A stretch of 45,215 bases of DNA, from assembly GCA_964019335.1 (NCBI GenBank), contig OZ025677.1:575037-620251 (forward strand), written 5' to 3'. This stretch comes from Diplonema japonicum. Taxonomy: Eukaryota > Euglenozoa > Diplonemea > Diplonemida > Diplonemidae. Below are positions 10,117 to 20,488 of this stretch, in pieces (within the stretch, counting starts at the first letter, position 1; each line of letters begins with the position of its first letter). The position numbers and the translations under genes are program-made. The notes beneath the pieces were generated by a model, which did not search any database, was not told the origin of the DNA, and saw only the letters and a list, made by a program, of their open reading frames with translations.

Positions 10117-11052
10117 GAGCTCGTCCGGAAAAAAATGTCAACAAATAACCCTCTTTTGCAACGGAAAATCGTCGGAAAATTTCTAAGTACAAAAGTAGTC
10201 CGACACCACTTTGTGTGCAGAATTACGGTCTAAGTGTGTTCACCATATAGGTCACAATGCACGCCGTTTGTTTCATTTCTAAGACGCGCGATGCAACATG
10301 CTTTTTAGAATGGTTTTTTTTAGTTTTTGGCATTCGGAAATTGTAAATGACCTCCATATTTCTTTTTGTTTTCTTCAATAGAAAGCGAGAAGAAATGGAC
10401 GCAGATGGGAAATCTGTGGAACTTAAGGGGTCATTCTGGGTGTTTGGGCTCTTTATCGCTATTAAGATGGGGTGGGGAAAATACTGCCATTTTGGCTATT
10501 TTAGGCTACAATGCCCATTTTAGGCTAAAATCCCTTAAGGGCCCTTTAAGCAAACTTCTCTATGATCGATGGGTAGATAATGCATATTTGACCCCAAAGA
10601 GATGTTGAGCAGGCAAGTATTAAGAATTGGGTTTTCAGGAAAATGGGCCTTTTAGGCAAAAAATAGGGCTAAAAAAAACGGTTCTTGGGGGGCTATGCAA
10701 CGCCATATATTTTTCGCTAAGTACTTTTAACAGTAACCCGACCCTGGGTTGTACCCAGGGGTCACAAAGGTGTGTGTTCACCACTTTTATGCACCCTAGG
10801 TGCTGCACTGCATTTTAAACATTTTTCGTCGTTTTTCTGACCTCCGTTTTTCGCTTCCCGGGGGCAGCCTGTTGCAAAGCCTGCCACCCTCATGGCAAAA
10901 CAAGCATCGCAATTGAAAGAACGGCAACAGGTACACCATATATGTCATCTTCCTATGGTTGCATGCTGCTCTTTTTTTGCTCAAATAATCAAAACAAGAA
11001 GTTTTCGGAGGTGCCCAAAAAAGTGTTGACATTTTTTTTTTCGGACGAGCTC
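10117..11052. mobile_element. TIR element, about 0.94 kb
   Basis: The left end GAGCTCGTCCGG plus A7 and TGTCAACA is inverted at the right end (TGTTGACA, T10, CCGGACGAGCTC on one strand or the other). Arms are about 27 bases and differ mainly in the length of the homopolymer. The interior has repeated ATTTTAGGCTA motifs (about 10495-10535) and no transposase. It is probably a non-autonomous DNA transposon. A single arm-like sequence (GAGCTCGTCCG) also occurs at about 29233, in the 5' leader of the long LINE. Confidence 0.6.
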
Positions 11053-11121
11053 ATATATTTTTTTTTTCCCCCTTTTCTCTTCACTTCCCTTTTTTGCTTT
11101 TTTGCTGGGAAGAAAGCAAAA

Positions 11122-11154
<33 letters not shown>

Positions 11155-11368
11155 AAAGAAAGAGAGAAAAAATAAAAAAAAAAGAGTCCGTATAAAGAAA
11201 AAAAGGCATTTTTTTTTTATCTGTGCGCACATCCATAGAGATTCTTAATAAGAAAAAGAAATAATTGTTTATGAATATATGTTCGCGCGAGCACGCGTGC
11301 ATGTAGTCATAAAATCACCTCTTTTGTTCTCAGTAGATACTTCATTCGCCATTCTCAACATCCTCTTA

Positions 11369-11581
11369 TTAACTGACAAGCTGGCTTTCCAAATGGAGTT
11401 TCGGACTGAAGACGTTTAGTTCTTCAGCAACATGCCAGACAAAAGGAATTCGAGAGAAAGCAGCATATTTTCTTTTTTTTTTTTTTTGGAAAGCAATGAA
11501 AAAAAAAAAAAAAAAAAGAGTTGATTTTTTCAGCATTCGCAATTTGCGCAACACAGTGGGATAAATACTGCATGCTACCAT
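11369..11581 (-). CDS. Small protein or two-exon gene fragment (70 aa)
   Basis: The ATG at 11581 follows an A-rich leader and an acceptor-like TTTTGTATTTTTTTTAG (AG at 11606-11607), the same arrangement seen at the other minus-strand genes. The frame reads MVACSIYPTVLRKLRMLKKS, then poly-F and poly-K from homopolymer tracts, then YAAFSRIPFVWHVAEELNVF and a TAA stop. Either this is one 70-residue protein or the homopolymers lie in a small intron. The N- and C-terminal parts look protein-coding. No family recognised. Confidence 0.4.
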   Translation of the reverse strand: MVACSIYPTVLRKLRMLKKSTLFFFFFFIAFQKKKKRKYAAFSRIPFVWHVAEELNVFSPKLHLESQLVS

Positions 11582-11753
11582 TTTTCTTTTTTTTTTTTTT
11601 TTTTGCTAAAAAAAATACAAAAACAAAAAGATTGATAAGTGTACGGGTGGGTGCTCTTCACCGTTCAGGGGCGGGGAGGGGGATTCACATAATAAAAAAA
11701 AAAAAAATAAATAAAAACGAACCCATAAAAGATTTATTGATAATATACAAAGG

Positions 11754-12098
11754 CAGGGGCCCCCGAACGGGTTTTTTCCCCGTTAGACCTGCAGTATTTT
11801 TGGCTGATTCTTGGACCCTTTTTTAAAGTGTATGTTAAGTGGGCCTCTCAGCCAGCACACTATTAAAATCTTTTTCTTTTCTGTGCTTTTCCTGCAGAAA
11901 CTCAGCTTGCCAGCATTCCACGTATCATAAAACTGTGCTGATCGCCAAAAGACGATTCAGCTTCTCAGGTTTCATTGCTGTCCTGAGCCCTGAAACTGTA
12001 CTGCCTAAAAGGGGGCCTACCGCGGGTACAAGAAAAATACGTAAACCGGCGATTTCAAAAAAGAATTGCTTAGAGAAATAGTTCAAAAGCTAGGGGTA

Positions 12099-12100
<2 letters not shown>
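11754..12100 (-). pseudogene. hAT-like transposase remnant
   Basis: The minus strand near 12050-11925 reads FEIAGLRIFL...SGLRTAMKPEKLNRLLAI, which follows the layout of the C-terminal dimerisation region of hAT transposases (FSxAG followed by R..L.P..L..LL). In-frame stops and a shift break it. The lower edge reads CAGGGGCCCCCGAACGGG on the plus strand, like a hAT terminal repeat. The other end is lost in a T tract near 12100. The family call is inference from motif layout. Confidence 0.35.
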
Positions 12101-12128
<28 letters not shown>

Positions 12129-12132
<4 letters not shown>

Positions 12133-13007
12133 TTAAAATCTTCATCTCCATGTTCCATCCTGTGCTCCGTGAGGTCCGCATAAACAGGAATATTGAGATC
12201 CCTGCACTCCTTCAGCGTCGGGTCGGGGCGGGCGGGCATATCAAACAGGAGGTGGAAAGAAAACTCAAAAAAAAACCCATCGAGCCCATTAGTGTGCTCG
12301 AGCATGTGCCCGGCCATAGAAAGGTTTTGAATAAGCCTGTAGTCGGCAAACGTTCTCCTATCGAGGACCCTCTTGGGAACAATAAACTCCCCGCAACACC
12401 ACGCAGTCCAACCTGTAGGACTTCCTTTGTAAGACTCCACCAGCCTTGGGTAGTTCAACGAAGCAGGAAGGCTGTTCATGATATTTTCCTCGATTTTCCA
12501 GTGTTCTTCAGGCCTCCCAAACCAACCTGGGTTGTAGGTGTTTGCAACGGGTGTGAATATGCCCCGCCGTTGAGCGCATTCAACAGATCGGTGCAAATAT
12601 GTCTGGACAGGTATTTCACTTGTGTGCCATGACCATGTGTGGCCGTGGAGGAAGACTACCCACTCAGCAGTGGGTTTGGCAGGATCGGGGTCTTGTAGGT
12701 ATGTGTAGTAGCCAAAGGCCTCTGTGCAGCGGTGGTGATGTGGGGAGATGCACCGTTTCGCTCTAACCCAGACGTTGTAGCCTTTGTTGATGATCTTTGG
12801 GAGGAACAGCTTGACCTTTTGCAGGTCGCCGCCTAGCACCACGATGACGTCCTTTCTGTTGTCCTCATTAACCCACCAGTATCCCATCGAGTTGTACCCT
12901 GTCGGTGTTGGGGCTTTTTTTGACAGTTCCGACCTCTTGTCGATTTTGCTTAATGTGAACAGCGACATCATTATCGATAAGAGGATCGTGACCTTTGTGA
13001 ACTTCAT
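12129..13007 (-). CDS. DUF3431 family protein (292 aa)
   Basis: An intact frame starting MKFTKVTILLSIMMSL, a signal peptide or anchor. The core contains VIVVLGGDLQKVKLF (about 54-68), AKRCISPHHHRCTEAFGYY, WVVFLHGHTWSWH (about 120-132) and WCCGEFIVPKRVL (about 203-215). The FLHGH-x-SWH and WCC segments are the hallmark of DUF3431, found in fungi and algae and without an established reaction. The likely location is the secretory route. Only 107 bases separate its ATG from the stop of the RPL37A gene upstream. That gap holds a T/C tract followed by A-rich sequence, as expected for a trans-spliced polycistron. Confidence 0.85.
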
Positions 13008-13070
13008 GGTTTTTTTTTTTTTTTTTTTTTTTTTCCCCTTTTTTCTTTTTTTTTTTTTTTTTGTGTTGAA

Positions 13071-13101
<31 letters not shown>

Positions 13102-13114
13102 TAAAAAAAAATGA

Positions 13115-13446
13115 CTATTTGTCCTGGAGCTCCCTAAGCCTCCTGATGGTGGACTTCACGGTCGAGCTGTTTACGGTGTGCAGGGACCAGGCGCCGCCGG
13201 CGAAAGTGATCTTGCACGGTCCGTTGCAGTGCCAAATACCAACGGCCTTCCTCTTGATGGAGAACTTTCCGCACTGGGCGCAGAAATGCTTGGAGTGCTG
13301 CGAGATTTCGATCTTCTTCACACGCTTCCTCAGGTTCGCACCGTACCTTTTTTATTTATTTATTTTCTTCTTCTTTTTTTTTTTTTATAGAAATACCTGG
13401 TACCGAACTTACCAGTGATGCCAACTTTAACAGTCCTCTTACCCAT
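13115..13446 (-). CDS. RPL37A: 60S ribosomal protein eL43 (RPL37A), two exons
   Basis: Exon 1 is 13397-13446 and exon 2 is 13115-13346. They join at AG|G to give a 93-residue protein starting [19 protein letters not shown] and ending in RRLRELQDK, colinear with eL43 of the large ribosomal subunit. The zinc ribbon has CAQC and then C-N-G-P-C: the second pair is spaced by three residues where human and yeast have two. The intron (13347-13396) is 50 bases, GTATTT...AAG, and A-rich in coding sense. An acceptor-like TCCCCCTCAG (AG at 13492-13493) precedes a 45-base leader that is mainly poly-A. Identification is very secure. Confidence 0.95.
13347..13396 (-). other. 50-base spliceosomal intron in RPL37A
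   Basis: The donor is CAG|GTATTT and the acceptor AAAAAAG|GTAC in coding sense. Removing it restores the conserved [11 protein letters not shown] junction. It is short, almost free of pyrimidines near the acceptor and has no clear branch consensus. Confidence 0.9.
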
Positions 13447-13920
13447 TTTTGTTTTGGTTTTTTTTTTTTTTTTTTTTTTTTTTTTGTTCTCCTGAGGGGG
13501 ATTTCTTTTTTTGTTGTTGTTTGGAAAAAAAAAAAGAAGAAGAAAAAAAAAACTTTTGAAAAAAGAGTTGGAGGAGAAACAATGACGAAGGTTTGAAGGG
13601 AGAGGGGTGGGGAGAAAAATATAAAAGTTCTTTCAGTTTAAAAAAAGAAAAGGATGAAAAAAAAAAAAAAAAAGAATCCGCTGGTTTTTGTTTGGGGAAA
13701 ATTGGTGGAGAGTGAAATCTGTCCACATCAAAATAATACAACATATTTTTTGATTTTCTTTTTGTTGGTCTTTGTCGTTTTCAGACGGAATTTCTTTTTT
13801 TTTTTTTTTTTTTTTTTTTTTGTGAACAAAACTGAAGTAGAAATAAAGGGGGGGGGAAAAGAATTAAAAAAAAATGCATGGCATTTTTTTAGGTTGGCTT
13901 AAAACTTGTAGCTTTTCGCT
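13447..13920. other. Homopolymer-rich leader region of RPL37A
   Basis: Poly-T/poly-A and G-rich runs. Apart from the acceptor-like site at 13492-13493 no feature is supported. Confidence 0.4.
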
Positions 13921-13970
13921 CTACTGCTCCGCCCTTAAGCAACAATCGATCTCCTTTTTTTGCGAGGATT

Positions 13971-14128
13971 TTACCTTCTTGCCTCTGGGGAAGAAAGTGT
14001 TCCTCGTCGCAATCTTGTGCTCCTGGGCTGCGCAATTAACTCAAGAAAGTGGCGCAAATCAACCATCCTGGAAAAAAAAAAAAAAAAAAAATGCTTCGTA
14101 CCCAATTTCACCAACTGTTTCCCTTACT
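13971..14128 (-). CDS. Candidate last exon(s) of an unidentified gene
   Basis: Exon 13971-14067 follows a long T tract ending CCAG and reads MVDLRHFLELIAQPRSTRLR to SSPEARR and TAA. The upstream piece ends at 14128 with a GTAAGG donor and reads SCLTFWHLGGWGK; the 60-base intron (14068-14127) is GT-AG and the phase fits. An overlapping frame in 13921-14027 (QEHKIATRNTFFPRGKK) is also open to a stop, so the true frame is uncertain. No family recognised. Confidence 0.3.
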
Positions 14129-14129
14129 T

Positions 14130-14179
14130 TCCCCACCCCCCGAGATGCCAAAAAGTCAGGCAACTTTTAAGCCCTTATG

Positions 14180-14220
<41 letters not shown>

Positions 14221-15197
14221 TAAACTCACACCATTATTGCCTTTTTCCGCCATGTTCGTCGCAGATTAAATAGCAATTTCTGTGGAGTACAGTGACTCAA
14301 ATGACGAAAAAGGGTATAAAAAGACCTTACACACGGCTTAACGAGCCATTTCTTAACTCCAGTTGCCCGTTTTCTTTCAGTGACAATTTTTATTTTTAAA
14401 AAAAAAAAAAAACCTTACATATATAGAGAAAAAGGGAGCTGACAAAAAAAGAATTCCCAAACACCCGCCTTTAGTTTCTTTAGTTTAGTAGAGACACTTT
14501 TTTTTTTCTTTTTTTTTTTTCCTTTTTTTTTTTCTTCTTTCCATTTTCTTTTTTTTACAGCATTTTAAATAATTTAACTGTCTTAAAAACAACGTGTGTA
14601 TCTTGAGTAGCAAGATCCCCCCCCCCCCCCCCCCCCGACTTCTTATGTACACCATATAGAGGGAGCAAAGGGCGAAAAACTGGGGTGGGGTTGGCATTAA
14701 ATAAAATTCTTTCGACATTTCTTTTTTGCATTCTATTTTTTTTCTTCCAACAAAAAAAAGATAAAAAGCTAGTTATGGTGCACCACAGTTAAAAAAAAAA
14801 AAGAGAAAAAAAAAAGTGGAATAGGTACATAGGTATGAAACAAAGGTAGCTAAGAAGGGATATAAATCGTGGGTAAACTCCGGGTATGGCCTCCCTATCC
14901 CCCCCCCCCCAACCCCAACCGTCTCAAAAAATAAGGAAAAAAAGATCTTTATGGCATGCAATACTATATACATTTCTTCTTTCCTCTTTTTGAGAAAACA
15001 ACGTAATCAACCTTCTCCCCCTTTCCCCCCCTGATTTTTTTTGCTTTTTTGCTGGCTTTAGTAGCCAAGTTTTTTGTTTTGGTTTGTACGTTGAGTTCCT
15101 CTTTCCCCCCCCCCTTCTTCCTTTTTTTCTTTTTTTTCTTTTCCCCCAAACATTAAAATTGAAGAAGGTTTTTCAAAGAAAACAAAAAAAAAAAAAA
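14130..15197. other. Homopolymer-rich stretch, no supported gene
   Basis: Long T, A and C runs (for example about 14618-14636 poly-C), with no reading frame of normal composition. Nothing more can be supported. Confidence 0.4.
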
Positions 15198-15199
15198 TA

Positions 15200-16850
15200 C
15201 TGTAAAACGAAAAACTCCCGGACGGAAAAATGTCCGAGTTTTTTTGGCGTCCGGGAATTTTTCCGTCCGGGAGTTTTTCCGTCCGGGAATTTTTTTTAGG
15301 TAAGGCCGTCAGGGGGCCTGGTCCACTACCACCTACATACTGGCCTGGGCTGCAAACGGCAACCGCGCGAAGAAACCCCCAGGGTTCCCTTTCTGCATCT
15401 TTGTCCTCCCTTGCTGCCCCTGAGGCAATCAGCTTGTCGAGCCTTCGTGTGGCCTACTACCTTTCTTAATAGATGCTTTACAGCTGCGTTCAACCCAATA
15501 TCCATCGGTTGAACCATGTAGGTGAGCCCAGGGGGACAAAAGCAATGTGCACGTTTGCGCCTGCGAACCACTCTACGAACCCATAGGCATAGGTCGTATG
15601 AGAGTTGTGGTCGCCGACAAGCAGCAGAATCGGCCCGTTCGGCAAAACCATGGGAATCGATGATTTATAGCAAAAAGGAAGAAACAGCTCCGTAACCCAG
15701 ATACCGAGTATCATAATTAGCCCAATGATTGGGCGATGCCGTTAGGCTCCATTCGGTGGGCGGGTGCTTGACCGGGGCACGGATAATCCCTGCCGGTTGC
15801 GTTTCCGCTTTGCCTTTGTATTTAACCATCCAGCCAAGGAAACAGCCAGCTGTTCGGTTATAGCCCGTTTTGTCCCCCAAGCCACGGACTTTTACGACCT
15901 TAGCACCCCTTTTTTTTGTTTTGGTTTTTAACCCCGTATTCCAGACCAATTCCGGCCTTACTTTATGGGTGTCGATTATGGACCTGAATTCCATGGTGAA
16001 ACAGCGTGCCTTCTCGTTGTCCTTCTCGTTTCCGGGCTTTCCGGAGGTGGCTTGCGGCTTTTGTCTTTCTTGCTGCAAAATTTTGTCAGCCTAGCCAGTG
16101 GAAAAGGACAGTGCCCCACCAAAGTCTACCAGTCTGTCTTTCGGGCTGGATTGGCGCACAGCAGCCCTTCTGCATAGGTGCATATTTGTTGTGCTGGGAT
16201 AGGCTCACCAAGCCCGTTTACCTATCGACTCAAGCAAAAACCTTTCAGCCCCCGAAGGATGCTAAATCCCGTATTGGGCGATACGCAGCTATCACGGCGT
16301 CGCGGCGGCCAGGGTGTGGTTGGGTGGAATAGCAACGTCCAGTATTTCCGTCTGGAAGAAACCGGGGGCTCTGTTGAACCTGTTGCTGCCGTCTTCTGAC
16401 CGAGGCAGAGGCCGCCAAGCTGCTTTCGGGGGTTTGTACTGGCCCGGTGTAAGGGGTTTATCTCCTCCACCTCTCGGGGGTGAGCTGGCCGGGGGTGTCA
16501 GCACCAAAGTTGGGCCCCTCACAAGCCAGCTGCTCAACGTGCCATGGGTAGTCGAACTGGTCAATTTGACGAAAGAAGTATGGGTTTATGAGAAGTTAAA
16601 GATCCCGTGGGTGCTGTTTGCTGGTGCATTGAAAGGGGAAGAAAAATTCAAACTGCCACGCAGGGTGACATTTTGGCTCTGCACAAGGAATAAAGCCCTT
16701 CCAGGCAAACGTGGTGGGAGCTGCTACCCCCCTTAAGTAAAAAAACTTCTTCCCAGAAAAACTCCCGGACGGAAAAATGTCCGGGTTTTTTTGGTGTCCG
16801 GGAGTTTTTCTGTCCGAGAATTTTTCCGTCCGACATTATTCGTTTTACAG
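15200..16850 (-). mobile_element. Degenerate pogo-like (DDE_1) transposon
   Basis: The ends are inverted: CTGTAAAACGAA at 15200 and TTCGTTTTACAG at 16850, each flanked by TA (15198-15199, 16851-16852). The subterminal 100 bases carry repeated GGACGGAAAAA / TTTTTCCGTCC units at both ends. The inner minus strand encodes a broken DDE_1-type transposase. The right-hand TA lies inside the (TA)n tail of a SINE, so the element inserted after that SINE. Confidence 0.75.
15326..16078 (-). pseudogene. Broken pogo-like DDE_1 transposase
   Basis: Three overlapping minus-strand frames together follow the DDE_1 order. The first has VRPELVWNTGLKTKT, the place of the first catalytic Asp, where the expected DE before TG is missing. 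The second has GPILLLVGDHNSHTT, the second Asp region with the neighbouring HNSH. The third has CPPGLTYMVQPMDIGLNAA, the LPPxxTHxxQPLD-type third Asp region. At least two frame changes and the loss at the first Asp show that it is inactive. Confidence 0.7.
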
Positions 16851-16890
16851 TATATATATGAGTTAAAGGAGGCCGGTGTTGGCGGCGCCC
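16851..16890 (-). mobile_element. SINE 3' end, truncated
   Basis: (TA)n followed by the family-specific GAGTTAAAGGAGGCCGG (plus strand). Only about 40 bases remain before an A-rich tract. The pogo-like element abuts the TA repeat. Confidence 0.6.
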
Positions 16891-16894
16891 TTAA

Positions 16895-17035
16895 GAGAAA
16901 AAAAAAAAAAGAGAAAAAAAAAATAAAAAAGAAAACTTTAAAAAAAAAAAAAAACAGAATAGAAATTCTTTTTTTTTTTTTTTAAAAAGGGGGTATCAGA
17001 GATCCTCCCTGGAGAGCTTGTTGATATGTGTGGAA

Positions 17036-17088
<53 letters not shown>

Positions 17089-17094
17089 TAGCAC
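16895..17094. other. Poly-A tracts
   Basis: Includes an uninterrupted A run of about 46 bases (17039-17084). No gene. Confidence 0.5.
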
Positions 17095-17096
17095 TA

Positions 17097-17294
17097 CTGT
17101 AAAACAAAACTATCGCACGGACAACATAACAATTTTATTTGTTGTCGATTTGTAGCATATGTGTGTGCACGCGGCATATATTCTGTGGAATAACTACTGG
17201 ATGCTTCCACTATTTGAGCAGTTTTGCACAAAGGTGGGCCGTTTTCTTTCAAGCGGCCAAGGCCTGCAGGTTTTGCCCCGTTTTGTTTTTACAG
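17097..17294. mobile_element. MITE sharing the pogo-like TIR
   Basis: CTGTAAAACAAAAC at the left and GTTTTGTTTTTACAG at the right, with TA on both sides, 198 bases long and non-coding. The first ten bases equal those of the pogo-like element at 15200-16850, so it was probably mobilised by that family. Confidence 0.6.
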
Positions 17295-17322
17295 TATTTC
17301 CTTTTTTTGCAAGTATAAAATA

Positions 17323-17601
17323 CAAGAGTTAAAGGAGGCCGGTGTTGGCAGCGCCCTGCACAAGAACTGTCTACTTGATTACAGGGGGTGCACCGCGGCC
17401 GAGTTGTAGCTTCTTCTGCGTTCCGCGTCGTGTCCTTAATGCGTGCGGTGTGCAACTCAACCCTAGCCGGGGGCGTCCCGGTAGCCAAAATTCCGCGCTC
17501 GTGCTCTACCACTCGGGCGCTACCGGTGATGACCGACGAGGAGGTCAACAGCGAACAACTCTGATGTACTTCTTTATATTTCCATGTTATCCCCACCACT
17601 T
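17323..17601 (-). mobile_element. tRNA-headed SINE, near full length
   Basis: In minus sense it starts near GGTGGTGGGGATAACATGG, contains an A-box-like TAGCGCCCGAGTGGTAGAGC and a weaker B-box region, then a body (CAGAAGAAGCTACAACTCGG), and ends CCGGCCTCCTTTAACTC. Other copies in this window are at 16851, 17872, 18694, 20988, 22467 and 45117. The 3' end shares TCCTTTAACTCATATA with the LINE. Confidence 0.7.
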
Positions 17602-17644
17602 GAATAAAAAAAAACAAAATAAAAAAAAAAATAAAAAACCCCAC

Positions 17645-17681
<37 letters not shown>

Positions 17682-17749
17682 CAATGTGACGAGAGAAGTG
17701 TTAGTAAAATGCCGCCCCTGTTAATTGTTGTTGAAAAAAGAAATTTTCA

Positions 17750-17781
<32 letters not shown>

Positions 17782-17871
17782 TCAACAGCATGAAACCGCC
17801 GCCAGAGGTGAAATGGATCAAAGGGCTTGCACTTAAAAAAAGAAATAATAATAATAATAATAACATAAAGG

Positions 17872-18069
17872 ATAAAGGAGGTCAGTGTTGGCGGCGCCCT
17901 GCACAAGCACGTGTCTACTTGATTACAGGGGGCGCACCTCGGCCGAGCTGTAGTTTCCTCAGCAGTGTGCAGCTCAACCCCAGCCGTGCGAACTCGTGCC
18001 CACAAGGAGGTCAACAGCAAGGAGGTTAACAGCAAACAACACATCTGATGTACTACTTATATCTCTGGG
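17872..18069 (-). mobile_element. SINE copy with internal deletion
   Basis: Carries the 3' part (GGCGGCGCCCTGCACAAG and CTACTTGATTACAGG) and the 5' head (GATGTACTACTTATATC), but lacks part of the middle relative to the copy at 17323-17601. A long poly-A run follows at 18080-18120. Confidence 0.55.
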
Positions 18070-18079
18070 AACAAACAAA

Positions 18080-18122
<43 letters not shown>

Positions 18123-18162
18123 ACCCACTGTCATGTGTCTCCTACGGAAAACTGCTCGAAGA

Positions 18163-18258
18163 GGAACTGGCCGTTGTTTGTACATGCGGGTAAAACCTGG
18201 AGAAAGTTTGCCAAAGTTCCCCTTTTGTTGAGACAAAGTCAAAGACTCGTTCTTGCAA
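18163..18258. repeat. Dispersed repeat R2, copy 2
   Basis: Matches 581-702 (GAGGAACTGGCCGTTG, GGTAAAACCTGGAGAA, TCGTTCTTGCA) with small deletions. Confidence 0.6.
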
Positions 18259-19552
18259 AAAAAAAAAAAAAAAAAAAAAAAAGAAAGAAACACTGCCAGG
18301 ATCCTGTCCTGATGGTGACCTTAGGACATGCCTAAGGCCATTAAAACTGTTTTTGAATTCATGATCTCAAAAACGGATGAAAAAGATGTTATTGTGCCCC
18401 CCCCCCCCCCCCCCCCCCCCGCGACGCCGAGATGACAGCAACGGTGTGAGATTGAGTTTCTTTTCGGGTTTTTTTTTTTTTTTTTTTTTTTTTTTTGCCA
18501 TTCGAATTAGTTTGTGCTGTGAAAAAAAATATTATCGGCTTTTTCCGACGGGGGGGGGAAGGGGGGAGAAGAAGAGCTCTGGCAAAAGAAAAACAGCAAC
18601 CCCAGCCCTTCAACCCCGCCCCCTGCGACGCAGAAGCGCGGCTTGGGAATAATAGAAAAGAAGAAAACTCGATAACTTATGTGCGAGACAAAGGAATCCA
18701 GAGGGCGCCCTGCACAAGCACCTCTACTTGATGACAGGGCCGCACTTCTCTTCAATACGTTCTTCCACCAGGGCTATACTGGCGTTTTCAAGCTTTTTTC
18801 CTAAGAAAAGAAGGGAACACGTTTCCTTAAGTATCTGAAAAATAAGGGAAACGGATACGGAAACGGCAACATAGCCGCGCCCCCTCCCACCCTTTCCGCA
18901 ATATGCTGCCCTTTTCTGTATGAGTACCAAGATTTCTGAACATGTTGCTGAAAAAGACCCAACAAAACAAAGGGAAAAGATAATTCAGACAATTTTAAAA
19001 AGGAAGAGAAGAATAAGGGAGGGATACACAAAAAAAACTAAAAAAGAAAAGAGTCAGTTGGTTGTTGTTTGTGCACAGCCGGGTTTAACCTTAGGATAAG
19101 CCCAACAATGCTACCACCACTCTTTTTAGCACCAATTCTCTATCAATTTTATTGTTTTTCTTGTTCATCCAAAAAAGAAGAAGAAGGCAAAGGCTTTTTT
19201 TTTTTTTTCTTCTTCCTCTTTTTTTTCACTCAACTATTAATTTCTGGCGACTTCCCTTTCCGGGGCAATTTTCTTTGGGCACCAACCTTGCGGGGCGGCC
19301 TACAACACCACAACAACTTTCTCCCCCCTCCCCCTTTTTTTTTGCAAACTGCATGACCACGCCCGTCCAATTTCATTTTTTTTTCCCTTCCCCTTCAATA
19401 TTTTTCTTTTGACAGAATAAAAGAAATTCCGGGGGGGGGGGGGGGGGGGGTGGGGGAGAAGGTAAAGAATAAATAAGATCACTTTGCCGGAGTGGGTGGT
19501 AATTACTGCAAATCTCTTTACCTTGTCCTGGAAGGATAGCGTCCCGGAAAAA
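18259..19552. other. Repeat-rich stretch without a supported gene
   Basis: A further SINE fragment lies at about 18694-18746 (GGCGCCCTGCACAAGCAC). The rest is A/T runs, a poly-C run at 18399-18420, a poly-G run near 19431-19450, and unique sequence at 18750-19060 in which I see no reliable gene. Confidence 0.4.
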
Positions 19553-20488
19553 AAATATATGAGTTAAAGGAAGTCTTTGTGAGACGCCCCCTTGTTCTCA
19601 TCTTCTACCTGCACCTATCCCCTTTCAGCAGCGGTTTCTCCTCCTTTGGTGGTCTTGCCGGCCTTCTCCCCAGCCTGGCCGCTCTTTCTCTTCGTTCTCT
19701 CGCCCATTGTCCTTTCAACGCCTCTAGGTCATGCTTGGTCTTCGGTGATGCAAATATCGCCCTCCTGTTCCATCCGATCACCGCCTTTGTCCTCCCGATG
19801 GATCGTAGTGTGTGCACCCTTGTGCTCGGCTCAGCTGGGAAGGCCCTCCTTCCTTTCACCTTCTTCAGTACCCTCCCTAGCTCCCATGTGTGCCAGATCT
19901 TCTTCATCAGTCCATGCAATCTCCTCGCTTTCTGCTGTACTTCTGCGAGATCCCCCAGCTTCCCTCCAAGGGTCTTCCCGGTCACGTTCTCGAAATCCAG
20001 TGCCAGCTCCACCGTCGACACTGACGTGTTCCTGCTGCCTGCATACCAGCGCAGTTGCCGCATCCACCTCAGCACCTCCTTCGTGTCCTCCCGTAGGACA
20101 TCCCCTGCCGGTAGCTTGCCGAAGTCCTTGTCCGACGGTACTGGGTGTTCTTGACCTTGTGTGATCTCCAGCCACTGGTGTGTGTGGTACACCTCCTGCC
20201 TCTTCGCTTGTAGGGCTGCGTCCTGCTCCCCCACCACCGCCAGCAGGTACCTCTGCGTTCCTTCGAGCCTTTCCCTGACATCCTTCCCTGCTCCCCTTGG
20301 CAGGATGCCATGCAGCTTCGTACACGGTTCCAGCCCCCTGCGCGTCATGCCTTCGTGTTCTTCCCGCTGTTGCACTTCCTTGGCCTTTTCGCACTCCCAC
20401 AGTGCGTGCTCCAGCATGTTGGGCAGCTGTTGCTCCTGACCGCAGATGTCGCAGTGTGCCGTCGTGGGTTCGGCCTGCTTAGCTTCTT
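19553..20488 (-). mobile_element. 5'-truncated LINE copy
   Basis: Carries the 3' tail (ATATATGAGTTAAAGG on plus) and the last part of ORF2, from the zinc finger CDIC...H...C to the stop, nearly identical to the long LINE at 23271-29370. Homology ends at 20488 in an A tract, the usual 5' truncation. It retains an 86-residue segment (from LRWMRQLRWYAG to EPSTRV) that the long copy lacks. Confidence 0.85.

Noticed and set aside
19579-20164. Plus-strand reading frames of about 190 codons
   Set aside because: They are antisense shadows of the LINE ORF2 C-terminus, and similar shadows appear at 23308-23622.
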